In this document: one piece after another, positions 34,049 to 47,056 of the stretch
How the letters are laid out: the number at the start of each line of letters is the position of its first letter
How positions within the stretch are numbered: the first letter of the stretch is position 1
Assembly: GCF_002750975.1 (NCBI RefSeq)
Contig: NZ_PEJS01000001.1
Span: 1,240,001-1,304,000, forward strand
Reading direction: 5' to 3'
From: Stenotrophomonas indicatrix
GTDB taxonomy: Bacteria; Pseudomonadota; Gammaproteobacteria; Xanthomonadales; Xanthomonadaceae
Length of the DNA stretch: 64,000 nucleotides
Position numbers and translations under genes: made by a program
The notes under the pieces: generated by a model
What the model was told of the DNA's origin: nothing
The model's database searches: none
Seen by the model: the letters and a program-made list of their open reading frames with translations, nothing else

Positions 34049-34627
34049 TCAAGCGACGGTGGCTGAGCGCACCGCGTCGTCGGCCAGCAGCCCATACACG
34101 GCCGAGTCGGCCAGTTCACCCTGGATACGCCAACGCTGCCGCAGCAGGCCTTCGCGGTGGAAGCCCAGGCGTTCGAGCACGTGTGCCGAGGCGCGGTTGC
34201 GTGGATCGATCTCCGCTTCCACCCGGTGCAGTTGCAGGGTGTTGAACAGATAGGCCAGCACCTGCTGCAGCGCTTCATGCATGTAGCCGTGGCCCTGCCT
34301 GCCAGGTGCCAGCAGATAGCCGATTTCCGCGCGCGCCGCGTCCCGATCCAGGGCAAACACCACGCAGATGCCCAGCAGCGGGCCGTCCACCGATTCGCGC
34401 AGGGCCAGCTTCAACTGCGTACCGGTGGCCTGTGCAGCCAGGTCGTCGTCGATCTGCGCGCGTGCTTCGGCCGGACGCGTCCACGCCGGGTGGTTCCACC
34501 AGTGCATCACATCCGGGTCGGACTGCAGGGCGAACAGGGCCGCGGCGTCATCGCGGCGAATGGGGCTCAGCACCAGGCGCGCGCTGTGCAGCGGCAGCCC
34601 GGGGAACAGCAGTGAGTTGGCGGGCAA
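34049..34627 (-). CDS. GNAT-family acetyltransferase (RimJ/RimL type)
   Basis: The product has about 192 residues. Core: LHSARLVLSPIRRDDAAALFALQSDPDVMHWWNHPAW, ARAEIGYLLAPGRQGHGYMHEALQQVLAYLFN (motif A with acetyl-CoA loop) and DPRNRASAHVLERLGFHREGLLRQRW. This is the RimJ/L-like group, which acetylates proteins or small molecules. No ATG precedes the conserved part in a likely place; I give the TTG at 34627, but the start is uncertain. It lies between the carboxypeptidase and a REP pair. Confidence 0.8.
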   Translation of the reverse strand: MPANSLLFPGLPLHSARLVLSPIRRDDAAALFALQSDPDVMHWWNHPAWTRPAEARAQIDDDLAAQATGTQLKLALRESVDGPLLGICVVFALDRDAARAEIGYLLAPGRQGHGYMHEALQQVLAYLFNTLQLHRVEAEIDPRNRASAHVLERLGFHREGLLRQRWRIQGELADSAVYGLLADDAVRSATVA

Positions 34628-34701
34628 TGGGGTCGTCCACGCGGATGAACGCGCATTATGGACCCGCAGGGTTTGCCGATGGCGGCCGATCCAACGGCCC
34701 G

Positions 34702-34777
34702 GTAATGCCGGCCGCTGGCCGGCAACCCAGGTATCCCGCTGGTTCACGAAAAGCAGCCGGCCAGCGGCCGGCACTAC
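34702..34777. repeat. SMAG/REP inverted pair
   Basis: Two palindromes with core TGCCGGCCGCTGGCCGGCA face each other: one at 34702-34726 headed GTAA, and its reverse complement ending in CTAC at 34756-34777. The pair lies between the GNAT and parE genes, where such dimers often stabilise or end transcripts. Confidence 0.8.
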
Positions 34778-34791
34778 CACCGGTCCGGGAA

Positions 34792-36681
34792 TCAGACTTC
34801 CAGCGAAGCCAGATCGCCCTTGCTCTCCAGCCAGCCCTTGCGGTCCGACGCGCGCTTCTTGGCCAGCAGCATGTCCATCAGTGAATGGGTCTGCTCGCCA
34901 TCGTCGATGGTCAACTGCACCAGGCGACGGGTGTCCGGATGGATGGTCGATTCACGCAGCTGCGGCGGATTCATCTCGCCCAGGCCCTTGAAGCGGGTCA
35001 CGTTGATGGCGCCCTTGATCTTCTCGCGTTCGATCTTGTCCAGCATCGAGCGCTTTTCTTCCTCATCCAGGGCGTAGAACACCTGCTTGCCCACGTCGAT
35101 GCGGAACAGCGGCGGCATCGCCACGAACACGTGGCCGGCATCGACCAGCGCCGGGAAGTGCTTCAGGAACAGTGCGGTCAGCAGCGTTGCGATATGCAGG
35201 CCGTCGGAGTCGGCGTCGGCCAGGATGATCACCTTGCCGTAGCGCAGGCCGCTGATGTCTTCCTTGCCCGGGTCACAGCCGATGGCCACCGCCAGGTTGT
35301 GCACTTCCTCCGAGGCCAGCACGCTGTTGGAGGACACTTCCCAGGTGTTGAGGATCTTGCCGCGCAGCGGCAGGATCGCCTGGAAATCCTTGTCGCGGGC
35401 CTGCTTGGCGCTGCCGCCTGCCGAGTCGCCCTCGACCAGGAACAGTTCGGTGCGCGACAGGTCCTGGCTGATGCAGTCGGCCAGCTTGCCGGGCAGGGCA
35501 GGGCCCTGGGTGACCTTCTTGCGGACGACCAGCTTCTCGGTCTTCAGGCGCGCACTGGCGCGCTCGATGGCGATCTGCGCGATCTTCTCGCCCAGCTCCA
35601 CATTCTGGTTCAGCAGCAGGCTGAACGCATCGTGCGCGGCACCTTCGACAAAACCGGCGGCCTGGCGCGAGGACAGGCGTTCCTTGGTCTGGCCGCTGAA
35701 CTGCGGGTCGGTCATCTTCAGCGACAGCACGAACGACACGCGGTCCCACACGTCTTCCGGGGCCAGCTTGACGCCGCGCGGCAGCAGGTTGCGGAAGTCG
35801 CAGAACTCGCGCAGCGCTTCGGTCAGGCCGGTGCGCAGGCCGTTGGCGTGGGTGCCATGCTGTGCGGTGGGAATCAGGTTGACGTAGCTTTCCTGCACCA
35901 GCTCGCCTTCCGGCAGCCAGGCCACGGCCCAGTCCACGATCTCGGTGTCTTTCTTCAGGTTGCCCACGAACAGATCAGCCGGCAGCGACTCGCGATCGCC
36001 CAGCTCCAGCTTCAGGTAATCGCGCAGGCCGTCTTCGTAGTACCAGGTGTCGACCTCGCCGGTGGCTTCGTCGGTCAGCTTGACGGTCAGGCCCGGGCAC
36101 AGCACGGCCTTGGCGCGCAGCAGGTGCTTGAGCGCACGCACGGCGAACTTGGGCGTATCGAAGTACTTCGGGTCCGGCCAGAAGCGCAGGCGGGTACCGG
36201 TGTTCTTCTTGCCGACGGTGCCTACCACTTCCAGCGGCGAGGCGCGGTCGCCGTTGCGGAAGGTGATGCGGTGTTCGGCACCTTCGCGCTTGATGTGGAT
36301 TTCCACCAGGGTCGACAGCGCATTGACCACGCTGACGCCGACGCCATGCAGGCCGCCGGAGAAGGTGTAGTTGTTGTTGTTGAACTTGCCGCCGGCATGC
36401 AGGCGGGTCAGGATCAGCTCGACGCCCGGGATCTTCTCTTCCGGATGGATGTCCACCGGCATGCCGCGGCCGTCATCGCTGACCTCCACGCTGCCGTCCT
36501 TGAACAGGGTGATCTCGATCGAGCGGGCATGGCCGGCGAGGGCCTCGTCCACCGAGTTGTCGATCACTTCCTGCGCCAGGTGGTTCGGGCGCGCGGTGTC
36601 GGTATACATGCCGGGGCGGCGCTTGACCGGGTCAAGGCCGGACAGGACTTCAATATCGGCGGCGTTATAGCGGGCGTTCAT
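34792..36681 (-). CDS. parE: DNA topoisomerase IV subunit B
   Basis: The product has 629 residues, matching E. coli ParE length. It is the ATPase subunit that unlinks daughter chromosomes with ParC. The GHKL part has DNSVDEAL (Asn/Glu), DDGRGMPVD and GGLHGVGVSVVNALS. The TOPRIM part has LVEGDSAGGSAKQARD and ILADADSDGLH. The start MNARYNAADIEVLSG is the ParE N-terminus; a huge in-frame extension to 37368 exists but crosses other features and is not used. The parC gene is not in this window. Confidence 0.97.
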   Translation of the reverse strand: MNARYNAADIEVLSGLDPVKRRPGMYTDTARPNHLAQEVIDNSVDEALAGHARSIEITLFKDGSVEVSDDGRGMPVDIHPEEKIPGVELILTRLHAGGKFNNNNYTFSGGLHGVGVSVVNALSTLVEIHIKREGAEHRITFRNGDRASPLEVVGTVGKKNTGTRLRFWPDPKYFDTPKFAVRALKHLLRAKAVLCPGLTVKLTDEATGEVDTWYYEDGLRDYLKLELGDRESLPADLFVGNLKKDTEIVDWAVAWLPEGELVQESYVNLIPTAQHGTHANGLRTGLTEALREFCDFRNLLPRGVKLAPEDVWDRVSFVLSLKMTDPQFSGQTKERLSSRQAAGFVEGAAHDAFSLLLNQNVELGEKIAQIAIERASARLKTEKLVVRKKVTQGPALPGKLADCISQDLSRTELFLVEGDSAGGSAKQARDKDFQAILPLRGKILNTWEVSSNSVLASEEVHNLAVAIGCDPGKEDISGLRYGKVIILADADSDGLHIATLLTALFLKHFPALVDAGHVFVAMPPLFRIDVGKQVFYALDEEEKRSMLDKIEREKIKGAINVTRFKGLGEMNPPQLRESTIHPDTRRLVQLTIDDGEQTHSLMDMLLAKKRASDRKGWLESKGDLASLEV

Positions 36682-36841
36682 CTGTCTTCGAAAGCGTGGA
36701 GCGACGGGCAAGTGTGCGGTCTGGACCGGGAATTTGCACGCCTGCGGTTCAGCCTCGTTGGCGGGGAGGGGGTAAAATGGCAACCGCTGGAACCGAACAC
36801 CGGCGCCCCCCACATCCGAGCCATACCGCGAGGAGGACTCC

Positions 36842-37075
36842 ATGAAGAAGTTGCTGACCATTGCGATCCTGGCTGCCGCCGCTGTTGCAGTGCCGATGGT
36901 GCTGGCGCAGAACGCCGGCCAGCCTGCTCCGCAGCAGGGTGACCAGGCCGACAAGGCGCAGTCCGAAGCCGAGGCCAAGGCCAAGCGCCGCGCGCAGGCC
37001 AATGCCGAGATGAAGGCCAAGGGCCAGCCGGTGCCGCAGCAGGAAGAAGAGGAAGAGGCACGCAAGAAGAAGTAA
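36842..37075 (+). CDS. small exported Ala/Gln/Lys/Glu-rich protein
   Basis: AGGAGG precedes the start. The 77-residue product has a signal peptide (about 1-22, ending VLAQ) and then a low-complexity region of Gln-Ala-Lys-Glu with a highly acidic EEEEE then basic RKKK end. I do not recognise it. It is divergent from parE, with its own terminator at 37120-37150, so it is a single-gene unit. Confidence 0.65.
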   Translation: MKKLLTIAILAAAAVAVPMVLAQNAGQPAPQQGDQADKAQSEAEAKAKRRAQANAEMKAKGQPVPQQEEEEEARKKK

Positions 37076-37119
37076 TTCTTCTGCCCCTCCGAGGCCCTTG
37101 CCACAAGGGTTTCCCCCTC

Positions 37120-37150
37120 GAACGCCCCGCCCAGCGGGGCGTTTCTTTTT
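37120..37150 (+). terminator. intrinsic terminator after the small exported protein gene
   Basis: The stem AACGCCCCGC/GCGGGGCGTT is followed by TCTTTTT. Confidence 0.85.
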
Positions 37151-39141
<1,991 letters not shown>

Positions 39142-39147
39142 CTTGTC

Positions 39148-39168
39148 ATGGGGGCCGCCGGCCCCCAT
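39148..39168 (+). terminator. hairpin after pyrG, weak terminator
   Basis: The stem ATGGGGGC/GCCCCCAT has a five-base loop but no downstream T-run, so it is a hairpin more than a proven terminator; some readthrough into kdsA is likely. Confidence 0.4.
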
Positions 39169-39229
39169 CTTGCTCGCTTCAACCCCAGCGCACCGGCACT
39201 GCCGGTGTAGCGGACAACAAGGAAACGCC

Positions 39230-40060
39230 ATGAAACTGTGTGGATTCGAGGTCGGGCTGGACCAGCCCCTGTTCCTGATCGCCGGCCCCTGCGTGATCGA
39301 GTCGATGCAGCTGCAGCTGGATACCGCCGGCAAGCTGAAGGAAGTGACCGACAGGCTCGGTGTGAACTTCATCTTCAAGTCCAGCTTCGACAAGGCCAAC
39401 CGCACCTCCGGCACGGCCTTCCGTGGCCCGGGCATGGAAGAGGGCCTGAAGGTGCTGGCCGAGGTCAAGAAGCAGATCGGCGTGCCGGTGCTGACCGACG
39501 TGCACGAATACACCCCGATGGATGAAGTGGCCTCGGTGGTGGACGTGCTGCAGACCCCGGCGTTCCTGGTCCGCCAGACCGACTTCATCCGCAAGGTGTG
39601 CTCGGCCGGCAAGCCGGTCAACATCAAGAAGGGCCAGTTCCTGGCGCCGTGGGACATGAAGCCTGTCGTCGAGAAGGCCAAGGCCACCGGCAACGAGCAG
39701 ATCATGGTCTGCGAGCGTGGCGCCAGCTTCGGCTACAACAACCTGGTCAGCGACATGCGTTCGCTGGCGGTGATGCGCGATACCGGCTGCCCGGTGGTGT
39801 TCGACGCCACCCATTCGGTGCAGTTGCCGGGTGGGCAGGGCACCAGTTCCGGCGGCCAGCGCGAGCATGTGCCGGTGCTGGCGCGTGCCGCGGTTGCCGT
39901 GGGCATCTCCGGCCTGTTCGCCGAAACCCATCCGGACCCGTCCAAGGCGCTGTCCGACGGCCCCAACGCGTGGCCGCTGGACCAGATGGAAGCCCTGCTC
40001 GAGACCCTGATGGAGCTCGATGCGGTGACCAAGAAGCACGGCTTCTCGCGCTTCGCGTGA
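39230..40060 (+). CDS. kdsA: 3-deoxy-8-phosphooctulonate (Kdo-8-P) synthase, Cys-type
   Basis: The product has 276 residues. It condenses PEP with arabinose-5-P in Kdo synthesis for lipopolysaccharide. [48 protein letters not shown] and [11 protein letters not shown] are diagnostic. At the N-terminus IAGPCVIES has Cys 21 where E. coli KdsA has Asn, placing it in the metal-dependent class II (as in Aquifex). The next gene starts with GTG overlapping the stop. Confidence 0.96.
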   Translation: MKLCGFEVGLDQPLFLIAGPCVIESMQLQLDTAGKLKEVTDRLGVNFIFKSSFDKANRTSGTAFRGPGMEEGLKVLAEVKKQIGVPVLTDVHEYTPMDEVASVVDVLQTPAFLVRQTDFIRKVCSAGKPVNIKKGQFLAPWDMKPVVEKAKATGNEQIMVCERGASFGYNNLVSDMRSLAVMRDTGCPVVFDATHSVQLPGGQGTSSGGQREHVPVLARAAVAVGISGLFAETHPDPSKALSDGPNAWPLDQMEALLETLMELDAVTKKHGFSRFA

Positions 40061-40404
40061 GTCAGCACCCGCAGGCGGCGCTGGAGATCCAGCGTCGTCG
40101 CCGGCGCTGGCGGCAATGGCCGTGGGGCCCGATTGCACTCGGCCTGGCATTGCTGTCGGTGTCCGGTGTATTCGCCATCGGCATGCTGTTCGGTGCCGGC
40201 ATGCGCCCGTCGAGTGCCGGCGGTCCGGTAGTGAACCTGATGCCCTTCGTCATCGCCCTGGCGGTGGCCGAAGTGCTGACCATTTCCGCAGGGCTTTTCG
40301 CCGCAGTGCTCGGCTGGCGCCTGAACCGGGGCAGGGTTACCGCTGCACTGGCGATGGTCCTGCTGTCGCTGTGGGCGGGCATCCTGCTGCACGATCTTCT
40401 TTGA
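40057..40404 (+). CDS. small membrane protein, first of a paralogous pair
   Basis: The GTG start overlaps the kdsA stop (GTGA). The 115-residue product has a basic N-terminus ([19 protein letters not shown]) and about three hydrophobic segments. I do not know the function. It resembles the next gene's product in the opening WPWG..AL pattern, suggesting duplication. Position in a pyrG-kdsA-eno run suggests constitutive expression. Confidence 0.7.
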   Translation: MSQHPQAALEIQRRRRRWRQWPWGPIALGLALLSVSGVFAIGMLFGAGMRPSSAGGPVVNLMPFVIALAVAEVLTISAGLFAAVLGWRLNRGRVTAALAMVLLSLWAGILLHDLL

Positions 40405-40736
40405 TGAATACGATGCCTGAACCCTCGCGCAGCTGGCCGTGGGGCCTGGTCGCCCTGTTGCTGTCGGTGCTCGCCTGGGGCGGCTTGCTCGTGGGCGTGC
40501 TGGCCTTCGCCGCCAGCTTCCGTCCGCCGGGGGATGGCAACAACGGCGTGCAGGCCATGCAGTACTGGATGCTGGGCGCGCTGGTCACGCTGGTGCTGTC
40601 CTTCGTGGGCAGCCTGGTGGCGATGGTGATGGCCTGGCGACGTCGGCGCGGGCCGGTGTGCGCGACCATTGCCGGTGCCCTGCTGGTGATGCTGGTGTCG
40701 CTGCTGCTGATCGTGATCGGGTCCAGCTGGGGCTGA
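40404..40736 (+). CDS. small membrane protein, second of the pair
   Basis: It overlaps the previous stop by one base (TGATG). The 110-residue product begins with SRSWPWGLVALLLSVLAWGGL and has three hydrophobic segments, with RRRRG in the loop between the second and third. No known motif. Likely the same family as the preceding protein. The eno promoter follows 15 bases after its stop. Confidence 0.7.
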   Translation: MNTMPEPSRSWPWGLVALLLSVLAWGGLLVGVLAFAASFRPPGDGNNGVQAMQYWMLGALVTLVLSFVGSLVAMVMAWRRRRGPVCATIAGALLVMLVSLLLIVIGSSWG

Positions 40737-40751
40737 TGCCCATCACGCCAT

Positions 40752-42126
<1,375 letters not shown>

Positions 42127-42130
42127 GCCG

Positions 42131-42481
42131 ATGCGCGACTGGCGCTGGCTGCTGTTGTTGCTGGCCCTGCTGCTGGCATGGCTGCAGTACCGTTTCTGGT
42201 TCGGCCCGGGCAATTCGGGTGAAGTGATGATGCTCGAAGCCCAGGTCGCCAACCAGGAGCGGGACAATGACGGTCTGCAGCAGCGCAACGATGCGCTTGC
42301 TGCCGAAGTGAAGGACCTCAAGGAAGGCCAGTCCGCCATCGAAGAACGCGCGCGCAGCGAGCTGGGCATGATCAAGCCCGGCGAGAAGTTCTATCGCGTC
42401 GTGGAAGATGCACCGACGCGTCCGGCGCAGCCTGCGCCGGTTACGGCCCCGGCCGGTGACCATCCGGCGGACGTGCCATGA
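42131..42481 (+). CDS. ftsB: cell division protein FtsB
   Basis: The product has 116 residues: a cytoplasmic start (MRDWRW), one membrane helix ([18 protein letters not shown]), a periplasmic leucine-zipper coiled coil (about 32-75) and a Pro/Ala-rich tail. FtsB forms the divisome complex with FtsL and FtsQ. The E. coli order ftsB-ispD-ispF is kept. Its stop overlaps ispD by four bases (ATGA). The tail ([22 protein letters not shown]) is longer than in E. coli. Confidence 0.92.
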   Translation: MRDWRWLLLLLALLLAWLQYRFWFGPGNSGEVMMLEAQVANQERDNDGLQQRNDALAAEVKDLKEGQSAIEERARSELGMIKPGEKFYRVVEDAPTRPAQPAPVTAPAGDHPADVP

Positions 42482-43176
42482 GCGCGGCGATCTGGGTGGT
42501 AGTTCCGGCCGCAGGGCGCGGCACGCGTTTTGGTGCGCCGTTGCCCAAGCAGTACCTGCAGGCGGGCGGGCAGACCCTGCTCGCCCACACCCTGGACGCA
42601 CTGCTGGCACACCCGGCCGTGGCCGGGGCGATGGTGGTGATCGGTGCGGACGATGCCGATTGGCCGGGCTGGAGCGAATGGGCCGGAAAGCCGGTGCTGA
42701 CCTGCACCGGTGGCGCCACCCGCGCCGCCTCGGTGCTGGCGGGGCTGCAGGCCCTGCCGGACAGCGTGCGTGCCGATGAATTCGTGCTGGTGCATGACGC
42801 GGCGCGTCCGAACCTGTCGCAGGCCGATCTTGGCCGCCTGCTGGAAGTGGGCCGCACCGATCCGGTCGGCGCCATCCTGGCCGCGCCGGTACGCGACACG
42901 CTCAAGCGTGCTGGTGATGATGGTGGCATCGACGGCACCGAGCCGCGTGAGCGCCTGTGGCGTGCACTGACGCCGCAGCTGTTCCGCCGCCACCAGTTGA
43001 TCCGCGCACTGTCCGAGGCCGCTACCGCCGGTGTCGATGTGACCGACGATGCCATGGCCATGGAGCGCCAGGGCCAGCGCCCGCTGCTGGTGGAAGGCAG
43101 CGAGGACAACTTCAAGGTCACCACGCCGGCCGATCTCGATCGTTTCGAATTCGTACTCTCCCGCCGCGCCGGCTGA
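42478..43176 (+). CDS. ispD: 2-C-methyl-D-erythritol 4-phosphate cytidylyltransferase
   Basis: The product has 232 residues. It makes CDP-ME in the MEP isoprenoid pathway. The nucleotide loop is [21 protein letters not shown], followed by [15 protein letters not shown] and [16 protein letters not shown]. Overlaps ftsB; ispF follows after 34 bases. Confidence 0.97.
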   Translation: MSAAIWVVVPAAGRGTRFGAPLPKQYLQAGGQTLLAHTLDALLAHPAVAGAMVVIGADDADWPGWSEWAGKPVLTCTGGATRAASVLAGLQALPDSVRADEFVLVHDAARPNLSQADLGRLLEVGRTDPVGAILAAPVRDTLKRAGDDGGIDGTEPRERLWRALTPQLFRRHQLIRALSEAATAGVDVTDDAMAMERQGQRPLLVEGSEDNFKVTTPADLDRFEFVLSRRAG

Positions 43177-43210
43177 CCGCCCGCGCGGCCCTGCTGCAAG
43201 GGCTGCATCC

Positions 43211-43708
43211 ATGAGCACCTCCCCGTTCCCGCCCGTCCGTATCGGCCAGGGTTACGACGTCCATGCCTTCGGTGAAGGCGACCACATCATGCTCGGTGGC
43301 ATCGCGGTGCCGCACAGCTGCGGCGTGCTTGCGCACAGCGACGGCGACGTCATCCTGCACGCGCTGTGCGACGCCATGCTCGGTGCGATCGCGCTGGGCG
43401 ACATCGGCCAGCACTTCCCGCCCACTGACGACCGCTGGAAGGGCGCGGACAGCAGCGAATTCGTGCGCCATTGCGATGGCCTGCTGCGCGAGCGCGGCTG
43501 GCGTGTCGGCAACACCGACATCACCGTGATCTGCGAACGGCCCAAGGTCGGCCCGCATGCGCTGGCCATGCGCGAGCGCATCGGTGAACTGTTGCAGCTG
43601 CCGTTGGATGCGGTGAGCGTCAAGGCCACCACGTCCGAGAAGCTGGGCTTCACCGGCCGTGGCGAAGGCATCGCTGCGCAGGCGGTCGTGCTGCTGGTGG
43701 CCGCATGA
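43211..43708 (+). CDS. ispF: 2-C-methyl-D-erythritol 2,4-cyclodiphosphate synthase
   Basis: The product has 165 residues. It acts as a trimer with a Zn site. The motifs are [15 protein letters not shown] (Asp, His), [20 protein letters not shown] (His, Asp) and [23 protein letters not shown]. It is the step after ispE in the MEP pathway. The truD start overlaps its stop by four bases. Confidence 0.97.
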   Translation: MSTSPFPPVRIGQGYDVHAFGEGDHIMLGGIAVPHSCGVLAHSDGDVILHALCDAMLGAIALGDIGQHFPPTDDRWKGADSSEFVRHCDGLLRERGWRVGNTDITVICERPKVGPHALAMRERIGELLQLPLDAVSVKATTSEKLGFTGRGEGIAAQAVVLLVAA

Positions 43709-44736
43709 TCCCGTTGCCGCTCGCGTTCGGTGCACCGCTGCTGCAGGCGCGCATCCGCACCACGCCGGAAGATTTCCAGGTCGATGAGCTGCCCGCTTTC
43801 GAAGCGACCGGTGAAGGCGAGCATCTGCTGCTGCATATCCGCAAGCGTGGCGCCAATACGGTGCACGTGGCCAAGGTACTGGCCAAGTGGGCAGGCCTGC
43901 CGGAAATGGCGGTCAGCTATGCCGGCATGAAGGACCGCAACGCGGTCACCACCCAGCGTTTCAGCGTACATCTGCCCAAGCGCGTCGCGCCCGATCTGGC
44001 CGAGCTGGCCAGTGACGAGATCGAGGTGATCGACTCCACTTGGCACAACCGCAAGCTGCAGCGCGGTGCGCTGGCGGGCAACCGCTTCAGGCTGGTGCTG
44101 CGCGATGTGCAGGGTGACGCGGCGGCAATCGACGAGCGCCTGCAGCAGATCGCCGCGCGTGGCCTGCCGAACTGGTTCGGGGAGCAGCGCTTCGGTCGCG
44201 ATGGCGGCAACGTTCCCGCTGCGTTGGCGATGTTCGGTGGCCGGCGCATGCGCAAGGACCAGCGTTCGCTGCTGTTGTCGGCGGCGCGTTCGGCCTTGTT
44301 CAACCGCGTGCTCGCTGCACGCGTGGAGCAGGGCAGCTGGGACCAGCCGCTGCAGGGCGAAGTGTGGATGCTTGATGGCAGCCGCAGCGTGTTCGGCCCC
44401 GAGCCCTACAGCGACGTGCTGGCCGAGCGCCTGGCACGTTTCGACATCCACCCCAGTGCTCCGTTGTGGGGCGAGGGTGAGCTGCGCAGCAGCGACGCCG
44501 CCCGTGAGCTGGAACTGGCAGCGCTGGATGATGACGAATCAAAGGCGCTGCGCACCGGCCTGGAAGAGGCGCGGCTGAAGCAGGAGCGGCGCGCGCTGCG
44601 GCTGCGTCCGGCGCTGCTGCAGCGCCAGTGGCTGGCCGCTGACGTACTGGAGTTGTCCTTCGCGCTGCCGCCAGGCTGCTATGCCACCGCGGTCCTGCAC
44701 GAGCTCGGGCCGGTCGAGGACGCGTCGCAGGCCTGA
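43705..44736 (+). CDS. truD: tRNA pseudouridine(13) synthase
   Basis: The product has 343 residues. It isomerises U13 in tRNA. The catalytic Asp 77 lies in [19 protein letters not shown] typical [17 protein letters not shown] also matches. The sequence fits TruD at normal length. Last gene of the eno to truD run; a REP pair follows. Confidence 0.96.
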   Translation: MIPLPLAFGAPLLQARIRTTPEDFQVDELPAFEATGEGEHLLLHIRKRGANTVHVAKVLAKWAGLPEMAVSYAGMKDRNAVTTQRFSVHLPKRVAPDLAELASDEIEVIDSTWHNRKLQRGALAGNRFRLVLRDVQGDAAAIDERLQQIAARGLPNWFGEQRFGRDGGNVPAALAMFGGRRMRKDQRSLLLSAARSALFNRVLAARVEQGSWDQPLQGEVWMLDGSRSVFGPEPYSDVLAERLARFDIHPSAPLWGEGELRSSDAARELELAALDDDESKALRTGLEEARLKQERRALRLRPALLQRQWLAADVLELSFALPPGCYATAVLHELGPVEDASQA

Positions 44737-44760
44737 CGGAAATGGTGGCGGAGGCGAAGA

Positions 44761-44827
44761 GCATCCACGCATGGCGTGGATCCACTTTCCTCCACCCGCC
44801 ACAGTAGATCCACGCCATGCGTGGATG
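44761..44827. repeat. SMAG/REP inverted pair after truD
   Basis: Two facing palindromes with core GATCCACGCC/GGCGTGGATC: one reverse-oriented at 44761-44785 and one GTAG-headed at 44804-44827. They separate the convergent truD and Smr-protein genes and can act as a bidirectional stop. Confidence 0.8.
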
Positions 44828-44834
44828 CGTTACC

Positions 44835-45374
44835 TCAGCGCCGCGCCAGCAGCACCAGCATGGCGCCGGTCCCGCCTTGCCCGGTCGGGGCGGAATGGAA
44901 CGCCAGCACGTCGTTGCGCAGGCGCAGCAGGCGGTCCACCAGGTTCTTCAGCACCGGCGCACTGCCATCGGACTGCAGGCCCTTGCCGTGGATGATGCGC
45001 ACGCAGCCGTACTCGTGGGCGTGCGCCTCCAGCAGGAACTGGCGCAGCATCATCTCGGCCTGCGCGGCGGTGGCGCCGTGCAGGTCCAGTTCGTCCTGCA
45101 CCGAGTACTGTCCGCGCTTCAAGCGCTGGAACAGGCGTGGCGGCAGGTTGTCGCGCCGGTAGCTGGCAACGTCGCCCGCTTCCAGCGGGGCGTTGTCGCG
45201 CAGCAGCCGGGCGAACTCACCGGCGGCCTCTGCGTCGTCGCGCTCGGCCATGCGCGCACGCGGCCTGGGCCGCGGCGCAGCAGGGGCGGGCTCCACTTCC
45301 TTGCGCAGCGGCGTCACTTCGCCGATGGCGGCACGGAACAATGCAGCCGGATCTTCGTCTTCAGGGTGCGACAT
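44835..45374 (-). CDS. Smr (MutS2 C-terminal) domain protein
   Basis: The product has 179 residues. An N-terminal disordered, acidic part (MSHPEDEDPAALFRAAIGEV) is followed by a Pro/Arg-rich stretch and the Smr domain (about 92-179): ELDLHGATAAQAEMMLRQFL, VRIIHGKGLQS, LKNLVDRLLR..VLAFHSAPTGQGGTGAMLVLL. The HGxG motif is present. Smr proteins are RNA/DNA endonucleases, some acting on collided ribosomes (SmrB). I chose the second of two close ATGs. Confidence 0.85.
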   Translation of the reverse strand: MSHPEDEDPAALFRAAIGEVTPLRKEVEPAPAAPRPRPRARMAERDDAEAAGEFARLLRDNAPLEAGDVASYRRDNLPPRLFQRLKRGQYSVQDELDLHGATAAQAEMMLRQFLLEAHAHEYGCVRIIHGKGLQSDGSAPVLKNLVDRLLRLRNDVLAFHSAPTGQGGTGAMLVLLARR

Positions 45375-45583
45375 GCGCACAGGTTAAACCGCCTGCGCGG
45401 GTCTGCCTATGACCGTTGGATGTCGGCCGTGACCGCAGACAGGGTAGGACCCAGCGCCCGCTTGCGGCACAATAGTCGGCGCACTTGCGGAGCTGCCGCC
45501 TCCCTGGAGGAGACGGGCCGGCTTCGCCCACGTTGCAAGGTGACGGGATCGAATTCTTGGAAAATCAAGCGGTTAAATCGAAG

Positions 45584-46363
45584 ATGCGCATCCTGGTCAG
45601 CAATGATGACGGTGTCGACGCGGCGGGCATCCGGATGCTTGCATCCGTGCTGCGCGAGGCCGGGCACGAAGTCACGGTGGTCGCACCCGACCGCGACCGC
45701 TCCGGTGCCAGCAATTCGCTGACCCTGGATCTGCCGATCCGGCTCAAGCGCATCGACCACTACACCGTGTCGGTGGCCGGCACGCCCACCGACTGCGTGC
45801 ACCTTGCGCTGACCGGCCTGCTCGAATTCGAGCCTGACATTGTCGTGTCCGGTATCAACAATGCCGCCAACCTCGGCGACGACGTGATCTATTCCGGCAC
45901 CGTCTCGGCGGCGATGGAAGGTCGTTTCCTCGGCCTGCCTGCGGTGGCGGTGTCGCTGGTGACCCGTAACCACGACCCCAAGCATTTCGAGACGGCGGCG
46001 CGTGCCGCAGTGGAGATTGTTGCCCGCCTCAAGGCCGATCCGCTGCCGGCCGACACCATCCTCAACGTCAATGTGCCGGACCTGCCGTGGAGCGAGGTCA
46101 AGGGCTTCGAAGTCACCCGCCTGGGCAACCGTCATCGCGCCGAAGGCTGCATCGCGCAGAAAGACCCGCGCGGCAACGAGGTGTACTGGATCGGTCCGGC
46201 CGGCCGCGAGCAGGACTCCGGCCCGGGCACCGATTTCCATGCGGTACGCACCGGCCACATTTCGATCACCCCGATCCAGGTTGACCTGACCCGCTACCAG
46301 GCACTGGAAAAGGTCGCCAGCTGGGTCGGTGGCCTCAGCGCCGCGCTGGACCGGCCGGCATGA
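45584..46363 (+). CDS. surE: 5'/3'-nucleotidase SurE
   Basis: The product has 259 residues. SurE hydrolyses nucleoside monophosphates and short polyphosphates. Metal ligands in [14 protein letters not shown] (Asp 8, Asp 9), and further family segments [17 protein letters not shown] and [25 protein letters not shown]. Start at 45584 gives the family start [10 protein letters not shown]; longer frames lack support. Pcm begins inside its stop (ATGA). Confidence 0.96.
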   Translation: MRILVSNDDGVDAAGIRMLASVLREAGHEVTVVAPDRDRSGASNSLTLDLPIRLKRIDHYTVSVAGTPTDCVHLALTGLLEFEPDIVVSGINNAANLGDDVIYSGTVSAAMEGRFLGLPAVAVSLVTRNHDPKHFETAARAAVEIVARLKADPLPADTILNVNVPDLPWSEVKGFEVTRLGNRHRAEGCIAQKDPRGNEVYWIGPAGREQDSGPGTDFHAVRTGHISITPIQVDLTRYQALEKVASWVGGLSAALDRPA

Positions 46364-47037
46364 GCCCACGCCTGCGCCTGCAGCCGGAAGCAGTCGGCAT
46401 CGGCATGACATCGCAGCGCGTGCGCGACCGCCTGGTCGACCGCCTGCGCGAAGCCGGCATCGTCGACGAGTCGACGCTGAACGCGATCCGGGTGGTGCCG
46501 CGCCATCTGTTCATCGATGAGGCCCTGGCCTCGCGCGCATATGAAGACACCGCGCTGCCGATCGGCCACGGCCAGACCATTTCCCAGCCGTGGGTGGTGG
46601 CGCGGATGACCGAGGCCGTGCTGCAGGTGGCGCCGAAGAAGGTGCTCGAAGTGGGTACCGGCTCGGGCTATCAGGCCGCCGTGCTCGGCGCGCTGGGGCT
46701 GGAGGTCTATACCGTCGAGCGCATCGGTGACCTGCTGCGGCAGGCGCGCAAGCGGTTCCGCGCGCTGGGCATGAACATCCGCACCAAGCACGACGACGGC
46801 CGCGTGGGCTGGGCCGAGCATGGCCCGTTCGACGCCATCGTGGTTACCGCCGCCGCACCGGCACTGGTCGATGCGCTGGTTGAGCAGCTGGCTGCAGGTG
46901 GCCGTCTGGTCGCCCCGGTCGGTGGCGCCGGCGCACAGTCGCTGGTGCAGCTCGACCGCAAGGACGACGGCAGCATCGAACAACGCGTGCTGGCGCCGGT
47001 CACCTTCGTGCCGCTGCTGTCTGGCATGCTCGATTGA
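46360..47037 (+). CDS. pcm: protein-L-isoaspartate O-methyltransferase
   Basis: The product has 225 residues. It repairs isoaspartyl residues using S-adenosylmethionine. The motif [16 protein letters not shown] binds [21 protein letters not shown] and [10 protein letters not shown] are family parts. Overlaps surE by four bases, the E. coli surE-pcm order. Confidence 0.96.
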   Translation: MSPRLRLQPEAVGIGMTSQRVRDRLVDRLREAGIVDESTLNAIRVVPRHLFIDEALASRAYEDTALPIGHGQTISQPWVVARMTEAVLQVAPKKVLEVGTGSGYQAAVLGALGLEVYTVERIGDLLRQARKRFRALGMNIRTKHDDGRVGWAEHGPFDAIVVTAAAPALVDALVEQLAAGGRLVAPVGGAGAQSLVQLDRKDDGSIEQRVLAPVTFVPLLSGMLD

Positions 47038-47056
47038 ATCCACGGAGCAGGGTTGC

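Noticed and set aside
34885..36942. A 685-codon plus-strand frame opposite parE
   Set aside because: Antisense shadow of parE with no recognisable domain or ribosome site.
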